Origin: Oligoflexia bacterium
GTDB lineage: Bacteria; Bdellovibrionota_G; JALEGL01
Reading direction: 5' to 3'
Assembly: GCA_035326705.1 (NCBI GenBank)
Contig: DAOLES010000006.1
Coordinates: 1-64,000, forward strand
DNA length: 64,000 nt
Positions 44,924 through 53,650 of the stretch are shown here, piece after piece. Each line of letters opens with the position of its first letter. The first letter of the stretch is position 1. Made by a program: the position numbers and the translations under genes. The notes under the pieces were generated by a model. It was not told where the DNA came from. It worked only from the letters and a program-made list of their open reading frames with translations, and did not search any database.

Positions 44924-45982
44924 ATGATATTAAATAAAAATCATCAATCAACTTTATCAAATTTTAAATTAGATCAGAGTGATCAATCTCATATAGAATT
45001 GCAAGCTATTGTATCAGGGTTTTCTGAACCTCTTTTCGAATCTGGAGTTTTGTTTACAGCCTTAGAGTTAGATTTATTTCGGAATATATCCTCAAGTGGA
45101 AATAACGTTGGTGAGTTAGCTAAAATTTTAGATATTCCTCAATCAAATTTAGAGTTATTGCTAAATGCACTAACAAGTCTTGGAATTTTAGAAAAAGAAT
45201 GTGGGTGTTTTCAAATTTCAGATCGATTCAAGAAGCATCTTCAAAAAGGCTCAAGCTATCTTGGAGATCATTTGCTTCTTTACAAAGAGCGTCACCTACG
45301 CTGGCTATCGATTTATGATTATATGAAAGGTACGCCAGATCAAACTTCAATCAAACTTAGAGATAATGACTCATCTGTAGCTACATCATACTTAAAATCA
45401 ATCAAAGATTTTAATAAAGCCTATGCAGAAGAAATGATTCACGTTTTAAGACAAGATTTAAATGGATGCTCTGATATTCTTGATATTGGTGGAGGACATG
45501 GATACTATTCTGAACAAATTCTAAATCAACATAAAGAGATTCAAGCTACAATCTTAGATTTCAAGGCACCTATTGAATATTGTAAGCAGTTACAAAATAA
45601 AAATCCAAATTTTAATCGATTTCGCTTTGCCGTTGGTGATGTACTTTTAATGAATTACAGTAATACATTCGATCTAGTCATGATTAATGATGTTTTACAT
45701 TATTTTAAAGCAACAGAAAAAAAGACCGCTTTACAACGTGCTTTTAGATCTTTACGTATTGGCGGAACAATTGCGATTTCTAAATTCACTCTAGATGAAC
45801 CCTCTCCCAAAAATAAAATGGCAAATCTGTTTTCCTTAAAAATTAATCTAAGTTCCATTCATAGAGGTTATTTAGAAACTGATGAAGAGCTTGTTGATCT
45901 ATTGAAAAGTCTTGGAGGAGCAGAGATTCAAGTGAGACCACTTGGAGAATTAAAATCTCTAATTACTGCAATAAAAGTATAA
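44924..45982 (+). CDS. SAM-dependent methyltransferase (O-methyltransferase / Methyltransf_2 fold)
   Basis: This 352-residue protein has an N-terminal dimerisation/winged-helix domain (residues ~25-105; LFTALELDLF, GELAKILDIPQSNLELLLNAL). A class I methyltransferase domain follows, with SAM motif I ILDIGGGHG at 185-193 and post-motif DLVMINDVLHYF. It is AT-rich and follows the MFS gene by 26 bp. In toxoflavin synthesis a methyltransferase (ToxA) adds the last methyl groups to a desmethyl heterocycle. This enzyme belongs to a different subfamily from ToxA, so a similar N- or O-methylation role is an inference from context only. Confidence 0.88.
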   Translation: MILNKNHQSTLSNFKLDQSDQSHIELQAIVSGFSEPLFESGVLFTALELDLFRNISSSGNNVGELAKILDIPQSNLELLLNALTSLGILEKECGCFQISDRFKKHLQKGSSYLGDHLLLYKERHLRWLSIYDYMKGTPDQTSIKLRDNDSSVATSYLKSIKDFNKAYAEEMIHVLRQDLNGCSDILDIGGGHGYYSEQILNQHKEIQATILDFKAPIEYCKQLQNKNPNFNRFRFAVGDVLLMNYSNTFDLVMINDVLHYFKATEKKTALQRAFRSLRIGGTIAISKFTLDEPSPKNKMANLFSLKINLSSIHRGYLETDEELVDLLKSLGGAEIQVRPLGELKSLITAIKV

Positions 45983-46413
45983 TCTCTATATTGGTTTGGT
46001 TTTTTTATAAGATCATTTATCTATACAATGCAATATTCTATTACTCTATGTAATATGTATTATATCGTATTACTCCCGCTAACTAAATTAGAGCAAGAAA
46101 AGTACGATAAATAATCTTATTGTACTTCCAACTCTACATAATATTTTATGAGAAATAAGTGTGTAATGCAAGAATCACTAAAGGTGTTCCAATTACATAC
46201 AAGTTGTTCGTTATTGAAACATATTAATCTATCTTGTATTTTTTTTAGCGAAATTTTTTAAATCTATAGAAACTACAACAAACATCATAAACTATAACCC
46301 CTTTTAAGAAAGAGAATGCTTAAGATAATTTAAAACAATGGATATTTGTCCATGCTAGCTTATCGTATTTTGACTTTTGGTTTTTTGGTATATTTCCTGC
46401 AATAAAAACAAAC
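45983..46413. other. Spacer between the methyltransferase gene and the toxBCD-like operon
   Basis: No gene is apparent. The stretch is very AT-rich. It contains a small dyad ATGGA-TATTTG-TCCAT at 46338-46353 and a sigma-54-like element at 46386-46400. Nothing else is recognisable. Confidence 0.45.
46385..46402 (+). promoter_or_regulatory. Possible second sigma-54-like promoter
   Basis: TTGGTATATTTCCTGCAA keeps GG-N10-GC and the TGGYAY start of a sigma-54 element but departs from consensus (CTGC in place of TTGC). +1 would be near 46412, almost at the ATG at 46414, implying a leaderless mRNA. No Shine-Dalgarno is seen before that ATG, which at least agrees with this idea. Confidence 0.35.
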
Positions 46414-47118
46414 ATGAACAACTCTATAAAAACAACTGATCCGTTGAGAAAAAATATGGGTTATGTGGATAAAAACATAAGGCCTGAAGATTTAAAACAT
46501 ATCAAATTTTCTGAAATGCCAAAGGTTCGGACATCTGTTCGGATGCCTTTAAATGGAACAACAGCTTATTTTTCTTCTTTTTCATGCCTAGGAGATTCTA
46601 AAGAGCATTTGGCAATTTCATTTTGTGAACATGATAAATTAAAGTCTATTCCTCTTATTCGAATTCATTCTGAATGTCTCACGGGTGATCTCTTCCAGTC
46701 AGACAGATGTGATTGTGGTAATCAATTACAAGAATCAATAGCATCACTTAAAAAGCAAAGAGGATTACTCCTCTATTTAAGACAAGAAGGAAGAGGAATT
46801 GGACTTTACCAAAAAATGGAAGCTTATGTTTTACAAGACAAAGGATTTGATACCTACGAGGCAAACCAGGCTCTTGGAGCAGACAAAGATGGGAGAAATT
46901 ATGAAGTTGCGGCTAATATGCTTAAAGCTCTTGGCATATATAAGATTGATTTACTTACAAACAATCCAGTCAAAGTAGCACAACTTAAGCAATATGGAAT
47001 TGAAGTACATAAAGTTGTACCAACAAAAACCTATTTAAACAATCAAAACGAGAAATATTTGGAAGCCAAGAAACGTGTATGTGGTCATACATTGGATATT
47101 GATGGAGGGTTGTCTTGA
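46414..47118 (+). CDS. GTP cyclohydrolase II (ToxB/RibA-like)
   Basis: This 234-residue enzyme opens GTP to 2,5-diamino-6-ribosylamino-pyrimidinone phosphate, formate and pyrophosphate. The zinc cysteines C88, C99 and C101 sit in HSECLTGDLFQSDRCDCG, followed by LRQEGRGIGL (122-131) and LGADKDGRNY with the conserved Asp159/Arg161. It is a stand-alone GCH II without the RibB domain and without any other riboflavin gene nearby. Its stop overlaps the WD40 gene (TTGA at 47115-47118), and a SUMF1 gene follows. That toxB-toxC-toxD order points to azapteridine (toxoflavin-like) synthesis rather than riboflavin. Confidence 0.93.
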   Translation: MNNSIKTTDPLRKNMGYVDKNIRPEDLKHIKFSEMPKVRTSVRMPLNGTTAYFSSFSCLGDSKEHLAISFCEHDKLKSIPLIRIHSECLTGDLFQSDRCDCGNQLQESIASLKKQRGLLLYLRQEGRGIGLYQKMEAYVLQDKGFDTYEANQALGADKDGRNYEVAANMLKALGIYKIDLLTNNPVKVAQLKQYGIEVHKVVPTKTYLNNQNEKYLEAKKRVCGHTLDIDGGLS

Positions 47119-48845
47119 ATAATAAATCGGGCCATCATTCTCCTATTAGTGGCATCTCAACATTTAAAGATGAACTTGTAGCAACTGCGGGATATGACAA
47201 TCAAGTGATTCTTTGGAATCGATTGAATAAAGAAATTTTAGCTCGAGCCAAGCATAAACATTTGGTAAACTCGTGTGAGTTTAGCCCAGATGGTCGTTTT
47301 TTGGCTACAGCCAGTAGTGATTATACAGTTCGTATTTGGGAGATCCCTAGCTTGCAAAATCACACTATTTTTAGAAGTCATCAAGATGATGTTGAAATGG
47401 TAACCTTTCATCCTAGCAAGCCGTTGATTGCATCAGCTTCTAGAGATCGTTCCGTACAAATTCACAATATTAAAACAGGATCATCACAGTTATTGGGGCA
47501 CCATAACTCTGATGCACTTTCGGTGGCTTGGAGCAAAGACGGAGACCATTTAATTTCTACAGGTGATGATGGAATTCTTCGTAAGTGGTGTCATGAAAAA
47601 GGTCAAGAGCTGAATCAGTATTACTTTGGAAATGTTGAGACGGATACAATTGCAATCATAAATGAGCAAACAATCTACGCTGGTAATGATAAAGGAGAGA
47701 TTGTTTGCATTTTAAACGGTAAAAAATCCATAATTAAAGCGCATGATTCAGGAGTAAAACGCATTGTTGTGTCACCTTCTTTAGGTTTCATAGTTAGTAT
47801 GAGTTATGATCGGAGTGTCAAAATTTGGCGTATCAATGATAAACAGCATCTTAGCTTAGAGTCCACAGCGATTTTACCATGGATAGTTTGGCCTAGATCA
47901 TGCGCTTTTGCTACTGATGAATACATAGTATTTGGAACTTTCGGCACCACTTATGTGACGTTGAATTGGCCAAGGCAATCATGGGATACTCGCGGTTATG
48001 ATTCTACAAAAGGACTTAACCATGTATTCCCAACTAAAGCTGGATTTTTAACATGTGGAGATGCTGGAGAGGTTTTACTTAATCAATCTCAGGTTGGAAA
48101 TGTTCCAAGTCTTCTTAACTTTTCTTTTGAAGTTGAGGGAAATGTTTATGCTGGGGGGCAAACAGGTGCGTTATATAATGTAAAGGACCAACAGATAGTA
48201 TATCAACATTACTCTCCTCTAAATTGTTTTGTATTTGATTCAGATAAAGAACCAAAAAATATTTATATAGGAAGTTATACAGGTGATCTATTGAAGTTTT
48301 CAATTTCTGATAGTGGGAAAATAATGTTTGAAAAGTTAATTAAGATTCATCAGAATGCAATTAAATCACTGTCTTCTAATGCATCTTTGCTTTTTAGCTT
48401 GTGTGCAGATACGTCAGTTTCATTTTACTCATTGACTGATCTATCATTGATTAAATATTATAAAAATGGTCACGAAAAAATTGCGAATGGGGCGACTTGG
48501 ATTGGTAATGACATATTTGCCTCTGTAAGTAGGGATTTAAAAATTCGTTTTTGGTCAATCAATTCCATAGAAAAAATTTCGTCTCCACATTCGCATTCAA
48601 TTAAATGTATCTCTACAGATCTAGAAAAGAATTGGTTGGCAACGGGAAGTTATGATGGAACTGTTTGTATTTATAATTTAAAACAAAGCAAATTTGTTAA
48701 TAAACTAAGTCTATCTTCTTCTGGGATCTCGTCGATCCATTCGTCAAACATAGATAAAACGTTTATTGCTTCTTCTTACAATGGCTTACTCTATCAAGTT
48801 CACATAAAAAATGAAATGGGATCATGTTCAATAAGTACAATTTAG
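47115..48845 (+). CDS. WD40-repeat protein (ToxC-like)
   Basis: This 576-residue protein carries many WD40 blades; the first are canonical (TAGYDNQVILWNR; CEFSPDGRFLATASSDYTVRIWEI; SVAWSKDGDHLISTGDDGILRKW). Probably two propellers are present. It starts at TTG 47115 with GGAGGG upstream, overlapping the cyclohydrolase stop, and overlaps the next gene by 22 bp. In Burkholderia and Pseudomonas tox operons, ToxC is a WD-repeat protein between ToxB and ToxD. The same position here is the main evidence; its chemical role is unresolved. Confidence 0.9.
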   Translation: MNNKSGHHSPISGISTFKDELVATAGYDNQVILWNRLNKEILARAKHKHLVNSCEFSPDGRFLATASSDYTVRIWEIPSLQNHTIFRSHQDDVEMVTFHPSKPLIASASRDRSVQIHNIKTGSSQLLGHHNSDALSVAWSKDGDHLISTGDDGILRKWCHEKGQELNQYYFGNVETDTIAIINEQTIYAGNDKGEIVCILNGKKSIIKAHDSGVKRIVVSPSLGFIVSMSYDRSVKIWRINDKQHLSLESTAILPWIVWPRSCAFATDEYIVFGTFGTTYVTLNWPRQSWDTRGYDSTKGLNHVFPTKAGFLTCGDAGEVLLNQSQVGNVPSLLNFSFEVEGNVYAGGQTGALYNVKDQQIVYQHYSPLNCFVFDSDKEPKNIYIGSYTGDLLKFSISDSGKIMFEKLIKIHQNAIKSLSSNASLLFSLCADTSVSFYSLTDLSLIKYYKNGHEKIANGATWIGNDIFASVSRDLKIRFWSINSIEKISSPHSHSIKCISTDLEKNWLATGSYDGTVCIYNLKQSKFVNKLSLSSSGISSIHSSNIDKTFIASSYNGLLYQVHIKNEMGSCSISTI

Positions 48846-49654
48846 AGTTTCAAAAAATTCCAAGAAGAGCTTATTCGATTGGGAGTACTTTATCTGAAGT
48901 CAATCAATGTGTTCAAGAATGGAAAAAACATCTGGTTGATAAAAGCTATACAGAAAAACAGTTTCGCATATGGATTAAAAAAGAACTCCCTGTTCACATT
49001 GTCTTTGCTAGCGAATATTTTATTGGAAAATATCCTATAACCAATGCCCAATATCAAATATTTTTAAACAAATCGGGATATGAAACAATACCAGAAAGTA
49101 TTCAAAGTAACGAAGGTGATGATAATCCTGTGTGGGGTGTTTCTATTGATGATGCAAAGTCCTGTGCTCATTGGTATGCAAAATATTTAGGGCTACCTTT
49201 GCGCCTACCTTCCGAATATGAATGGGAGATAGCTGCACGTGGCATAGAACGGCTACAATACCCTTACGGAGAAACGTTTTCCTCTAAAAAAGGTAATACT
49301 TATGAAACGGGTATTGGTCATACCACTCCTGTTACATTATATGAACAATATGCCTCTCCTTTTGGAGTTGTTGATATGGCTGGAAATGTAGAAGAGTGGG
49401 TTGATACCCAATATTCACCCTATCCAGGTGGACCGAACCTTTCAGATGATCTCTCAGGTACTTTAGGTGATAATTATTTCGTTTTAAGAGGAGGTTCCTT
49501 CGCACGTGGTGGAGATCTTAGCCGTGGAGCTCGAAGGCATGGACCTTTTCCTAAACCGGAGTTTCGCTATACTGGGTTTCGTCTAGCATTTGGGTCATTA
49601 GATAAAAAGTTTCAACTAGAAGAAACTTTACTAAAAGTGATAAGTTTAGAATAA
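48824..49654 (+). CDS. SUMF1/FGE-fold protein (ToxD-like)
   Basis: This 276-residue protein has the sulfatase-modifying-factor fold: FIGKYPITNAQYQIF (66-80), NPVWGVSIDDA (101-111), LRLPSEYEWEIAARG (126-140), AGNVEEWVD (186-194), LRGGSF (221-226) and GFRLAF (251-256). Its only cysteines are near 29 and 114, so the copper-binding cysteine pair of formylglycine-generating enzymes is missing and it should not be a true FGE. ToxD of toxoflavin clusters belongs to this fold. It is the last gene before repeat A copy 2. Confidence 0.88.
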   Translation: MFNKYNLEFQKIPRRAYSIGSTLSEVNQCVQEWKKHLVDKSYTEKQFRIWIKKELPVHIVFASEYFIGKYPITNAQYQIFLNKSGYETIPESIQSNEGDDNPVWGVSIDDAKSCAHWYAKYLGLPLRLPSEYEWEIAARGIERLQYPYGETFSSKKGNTYETGIGHTTPVTLYEQYASPFGVVDMAGNVEEWVDTQYSPYPGGPNLSDDLSGTLGDNYFVLRGGSFARGGDLSRGARRHGPFPKPEFRYTGFRLAFGSLDKKFQLEETLLKVISLE

Positions 49655-49721
49655 ATACGGTGATTGGGCCCTCTATTCAACGTATATTTTAATGTAAATA
49701 AGCTTATATTTACCGCAATTA

Positions 49722-49785
49722 ATTCCGCACACAGCTACCACAACTCTCTATATAATTCTAATTCAGTCGACTGTCCCCAGAATTA
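49722..49785 (+). repeat. Repeat A (REP-like), copy 2
   Basis: Blocks ATTCCGCACACAGCTACC, AACTCTCTATATAATTCTAA, TTCAGTCGACTG and TCCCCAGAATTA match copy 1 in order and orientation. With copy 1 it brackets module 1, and it separates module 1 from module 2. Confidence 0.65.
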
Positions 49786-49795
49786 GTTGCCAGAA

Positions 49796-51553
49796 TTAAA
49801 CTGTTAGAGGAACCAAATCTGCTGAGGTCTTAGGAATGAGTTTTATACCTAATTTTTCACATCGCTCTTGCACTTTTTCTTCTGCATACCTGCAGGTTAC
49901 CAAGATAGATACAGCTTCTAAACTGTTTTCTTCTATCAAATCTAAAGCAGTTTCTTCAAATCCCAGTAACTCATAATCACATAAACATAATAAGTTTGCT
50001 TGACCCTCAATTAACAGTTTAAAATCCTCTGGGCATCGAGCATGCTTTAAGTCTATATTATACTTTTTTACATAGGTCTTTAAACGTTTATCCCATACTT
50101 TATGAATTGATTCATCATCGTCTAATATAATAATAGTCTTTATACCACTAAGGTTAATTCTTTGTACAAACCAGTCTGGAGACTCTGTATTGGGTAAGTA
50201 CAACTTAATCTCTGTGCCTTTACCTTGTTCAGACTCTATGGCAAAACGTCCTCCCCACTTTTCTATATTATATTTAGCATAATACAAGCCCAAACCTGCA
50301 CCAGACTCTTGATTTGCAGCCTTACCAAAAGACACTCCCTTTTGACCTAGTTTAGGTAGTATATTTTTTGGGATACCTTTTCCATCGTCTTTGACACTAA
50401 TCAAAACCTCATCATATCGAATGCATTTTGCTATTTGAACAACTACTTTTCCTGAGTCTTCAAAAGCTTCTATACTATTGTTAATTAAGTTAGATAAAAC
50501 TCTTTTTAAAATGCGTTCATCCACTTTAGCAAACAAACCATAAGCTTCTTCACTATCCAAAGTAATATCCACATGTACTTTGTCTTTTAATTGGTATCTT
50601 TTTTCAGATAAAATCTCTTCAATGATTGGCAACAATAATTTTGACCTTAAAACTTCCTGTCCAATATTATCCTCCACACCTCGATCATACATTTCACTCT
50701 TGCTCACCAAGTTATTCGCAATATCTTGAATTCTCTCAATAGAAGACCTAAGTAACACCCTCGACTCTTCAGGTAACCCAGATAAATCCTTAGAAACCAC
50801 ATTCAAAGCCGTTAATGGCGATCGTATATCATGGGCAACTTGCTGAGCAATATCTTCTTTAATAGACAATAGATATATTTTCTTTTCTTCATCTTCTATT
50901 GTCTTACGTTGAAAAATAATTTTTTCATGTAGATTTTTTAATTTTTGGTAAATTTTTTTTGTTTCTACAAATTTATTAATCTCATTACGATCAGGAGCAT
51001 TTTCATCATAATTTTCTAAAATTTTAGTAACTAATTTAAATGGATGCATTGATTTTTTTAAAATAATTTTATTTGCCCTAAGGCCTAACATTAAAATTAA
51101 CAACACAATAATTATAAAAGCCGAGGCTGTTGCAACCAGTGGGTAAATTAAATATTCGTCATTATATGTTATTTTTATTATGTATGGATCATCATCGTCA
51201 TCATCAAACAAATAAAAAGTTTTAGACAATTCTTCTTTATTACTTTCTGCACTTGCACCAATAATATTTATTAATAAATTATTTTTATTCTCAATAGTTA
51301 TCTGGCTAATATTAGTTTCTGGATTACTTATAAATATCTGAAGAACCTGGTTTACTGTATAATCGTCTCCTATTCTCAAATACGGTTTGGAAATATTAAT
51401 TATTTCTAAGATTGATTTGTTTAATTTTATATTTTGCGATGATTTTGAAAAAATTGCCAATGATATAAAAAAAATAATTGAAAACAACAATATAAAGATG
51501 GTCAAATTATATTTAATGACCTTTAAGATTACGCGATCGAACTTCTCTGGCAC
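49796..51553 (-). CDS. Hybrid sensor histidine kinase with a C-terminal receiver-like domain
   Basis: This 585-residue protein has TM1 (~15-36), a ~100-residue periplasmic sensor, TM2 (~135-158) and a linker. The H-box AHDIRSPL has H241, followed by the N-box NLINNSIEAF and G-boxes VKDDGKGIP and GAGLGLYYAK. The final ~115 residues look like a receiver domain (ILDDDESIHKVW; LCDYELLG; IPKTSADL) of uncertain competence. The periplasmic part contains a run of six aspartates (117-122). It is the last gene of the RiPP-like operon, overlapping the MFS gene by 25 bp. No DNA-binding response regulator is present, so its output partner is elsewhere. Confidence 0.88.
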   Translation of the reverse strand: MPEKFDRVILKVIKYNLTIFILLFSIIFFISLAIFSKSSQNIKLNKSILEIINISKPYLRIGDDYTVNQVLQIFISNPETNISQITIENKNNLLINIIGASAESNKEELSKTFYLFDDDDDDPYIIKITYNDEYLIYPLVATASAFIIIVLLILMLGLRANKIILKKSMHPFKLVTKILENYDENAPDRNEINKFVETKKIYQKLKNLHEKIIFQRKTIEDEEKKIYLLSIKEDIAQQVAHDIRSPLTALNVVSKDLSGLPEESRVLLRSSIERIQDIANNLVSKSEMYDRGVEDNIGQEVLRSKLLLPIIEEILSEKRYQLKDKVHVDITLDSEEAYGLFAKVDERILKRVLSNLINNSIEAFEDSGKVVVQIAKCIRYDEVLISVKDDGKGIPKNILPKLGQKGVSFGKAANQESGAGLGLYYAKYNIEKWGGRFAIESEQGKGTEIKLYLPNTESPDWFVQRINLSGIKTIIILDDDESIHKVWDKRLKTYVKKYNIDLKHARCPEDFKLLIEGQANLLCLCDYELLGFEETALDLIEENSLEAVSILVTCRYAEEKVQERCEKLGIKLIPKTSADLVPLTV

Positions 51554-52809
51554 TTTTTATTCCAAAAAATTAAATACAATAACGCTGACACAACAGAAAT
51601 CACTAACACCATTTTAAATGAGCTTAATAAAAATGGGGCTCCATTACTATACTTTGCAATATATAGATCATAACATCCATGAAAAATAAAACCAACCATA
51701 CTCAACATACTTAAAACTTTTGAGTAATGTTTACTGTCAACACCTTCTAATATTTTATTTGAAGAATAAGCTCCAATTCCTCTAATAGCCATAAAGTAAA
51801 ATGCCCCAAAAAAATATAGCCATATTACAAAGGCAAAAATTGAGTTAAAGCTTACAAACAGTAATGGAAATATTACCAATATACCAGGTATCAAAATCAA
51901 CAATATTATATAATATTTGTCATCTAGTTTATTTTTTAAAACTTGCAACAAAGTTCCATTAAGTATGCTGCCTAGGGTCTGCATTCCAAGCATAAAAGAA
52001 GCAATTGTATACCATGTATATTTAGAGTTTATTCCATCATAAGTTCTTCCTAGAGAAATAATCAAATAACTCATGATAGGTGCGCCTATCATCCATAAAA
52101 CAATATTCGTGAATAAAGCTTCGTTTACATTTTTTATTTGGAAAAAACTGCTTATTTTATAGTTTAATTCAATAATATCTTCTGAGTATAGTTTTTTAAA
52201 AACAACATAATCTTTTAAAATCATTTTGATATTAATAAAATACAACAAACCACCAAAAATTAATAAATAATGAACGTATTTAGTTTTTGACAATAAAACT
52301 AATAGAATAATTGCTAAAATTATAACCAATGATGAAATATATTTTCCATATTTCATAGAAAATGTGAATGAATTGTGCTCTTCATTTTGATCTTCATTAT
52401 TTTTTTTTAAAAACTCTTGATAGAAACCTTGCACTGAACCACTAATTAAAGGTTTAGCAACTCCTAATAGTATACCATCAAGGTACACAAACAGTAGTGC
52501 TAACTTACTGTGACCTCCAAGCTCAATAGCTATAAAACAACAACAAAGAGCTACAATAACTAAAACCAGTCCACTAACAACTGACAATACACGTCCAAAC
52601 TTATCTGCAAAGTATCCTAATGGAACTTCTAGCAAGCAATTTAACGTATATTCAAAAAATGAAATAATTGCTACGCTCTCTAGAGGGAGTAGACCTAAAA
52701 TGCCGGCAATGAGTCTAAAACATATTGAATTAAATTGAACTATAGCTCCAAACCAAGCATTAAAATAACCTAGTCGTCTTAAAATATATTTATTACTTAC
52801 AGCTTCCAT
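51529..52809 (-). CDS. MFS transporter of the RiPP-like operon
   Basis: This 426-residue protein has about twelve membrane helices. The MFS signature is in the region LLEVPLGYFADKFGRVLSVVSG. It overlaps both the HExxH gene (17 bp) and the kinase gene (25 bp). Export of the modified peptide, or uptake of a signal, are the options; export fits biosynthetic operons best. Base composition is strongly AT-rich. Confidence 0.85.
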   Translation of the reverse strand: MEAVSNKYILRRLGYFNAWFGAIVQFNSICFRLIAGILGLLPLESVAIISFFEYTLNCLLEVPLGYFADKFGRVLSVVSGLVLVIVALCCCFIAIELGGHSKLALLFVYLDGILLGVAKPLISGSVQGFYQEFLKKNNEDQNEEHNSFTFSMKYGKYISSLVIILAIILLVLLSKTKYVHYLLIFGGLLYFINIKMILKDYVVFKKLYSEDIIELNYKISSFFQIKNVNEALFTNIVLWMIGAPIMSYLIISLGRTYDGINSKYTWYTIASFMLGMQTLGSILNGTLLQVLKNKLDDKYYIILLILIPGILVIFPLLFVSFNSIFAFVIWLYFFGAFYFMAIRGIGAYSSNKILEGVDSKHYSKVLSMLSMVGFIFHGCYDLYIAKYSNGAPFLLSSFKMVLVISVVSALLYLIFWNKKCQRSSIA

Positions 52810-53650
52810 AAATTTTTTCTAATTCATGCGATACTGACAATAGGTATTCATGAAGGCCCTTATCAAAACTCATTTTTATATATTTGTTTAAAACTTTAAC
52901 ATCCTTATTAAATCCACTATACAATTTTTTAATTAAACTACTTGCTTCTTCTTTTATTTTATTTTTTGAATCTGATTGTATTATATTTAATGAAAGCTTT
53001 ATCATTGAAACTTGTGCAAATACACCATGAAACAAACCAATCAAAGGTCTTTTGGTATCTTTCAATGATAAATCTACAGATTTTTCCCATTGTGCTAAAC
53101 TACTAAATCCTGGCAAAGAAGAAATTATAAACAAATAATTATGTGTTATTTCATGAACCATTATTTCTGCCCATTTAAAAGAACTTTGTCCACTCATAAT
53201 ATAATGAAACTCTCCCAATCTTTTAGGATCGGAAAATGACTCACTATCATCTCCAATCATAGGGTAATTGATTCTATTGCACAAATGATCTATTAAAAAA
53301 CTAAATGTTGAAAAATGAGTAGCAATCATCTTTTTGGCTTCTAAATACAAATCCTCCCATTGTTTGTTGTATTTAATTTCATTACTTTCTATAATATCTA
53401 AACCTGTTACATTCTCTTGCCTTTTCAAGTCTTTTTTTATAAAAGTTTCTAAAAAACGCTCCTCAAAATCACCTATATTATAATACAAATAACTTAGAGC
53501 CGGCGTTGAAAGCGAATCATAATCTTTAGAATAAGTAAAATGCTCTATTAACCCTTTAATTGACTCTGACCTCAAAAAATTGATGTATTCCTTTACAATG
53601 TTTTGATCATAAAAAATCACACTTCTAGTTTCCAAAATTAAATTCCTCAT
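52793..53650 (-). CDS. HExxH-motif peptide-modifying enzyme (alpha-ketoglutarate HExxH hydroxylase-like)
   Basis: This 285-residue protein has the metal motif H166-E-I-T-H170. About 30 residues on, KRPLIGLFHGVFAQ (200-213) includes H208 as the likely third ligand. HExxH followed by RPL-x-GL-H/Q-G-x-(F/Y)A is the signature of the mod_HExxH family, whose characterised members are iron/alpha-ketoglutarate peptide beta-hydroxylases in RiPP clusters. There is no signal peptide, so it acts in the cytoplasm. It lies in an overlapping operon with a 28-residue peptide gene, a solute-binding protein and a transporter. The family call is good; the reaction on this substrate is inferred. Confidence 0.78.
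   Translation of the reverse strand: MRNLILETRSVIFYDQNIVKEYINFLRSESIKGLIEHFTYSKDYDSLSTPALSYLYYNIGDFEERFLETFIKKDLKRQENVTGLDIIESNEIKYNKQWEDLYLEAKKMIATHFSTFSFLIDHLCNRINYPMIGDDSESFSDPKRLGEFHYIMSGQSSFKWAEIMVHEITHNYLFIISSLPGFSSLAQWEKSVDLSLKDTKRPLIGLFHGVFAQVSMIKLSLNIIQSDSKNKIKEEASSLIKKLYSGFNKDVKVLNKYIKMSFDKGLHEYLLSVSHELEKIYGSCK

Noticed and set aside
46414..47118. Cyclohydrolase II as an ordinary riboflavin gene
   Set aside because: No ribB, ribD, ribE or ribH is adjacent and no FMN riboswitch is recognisable. Overlapping WD40 and SUMF1 genes point to a tox-like pathway.
48824..49654. SUMF1-fold protein as a true formylglycine-generating enzyme
   Set aside because: The C-terminal cysteine pair needed for copper binding is absent and no sulfatase gene is nearby.
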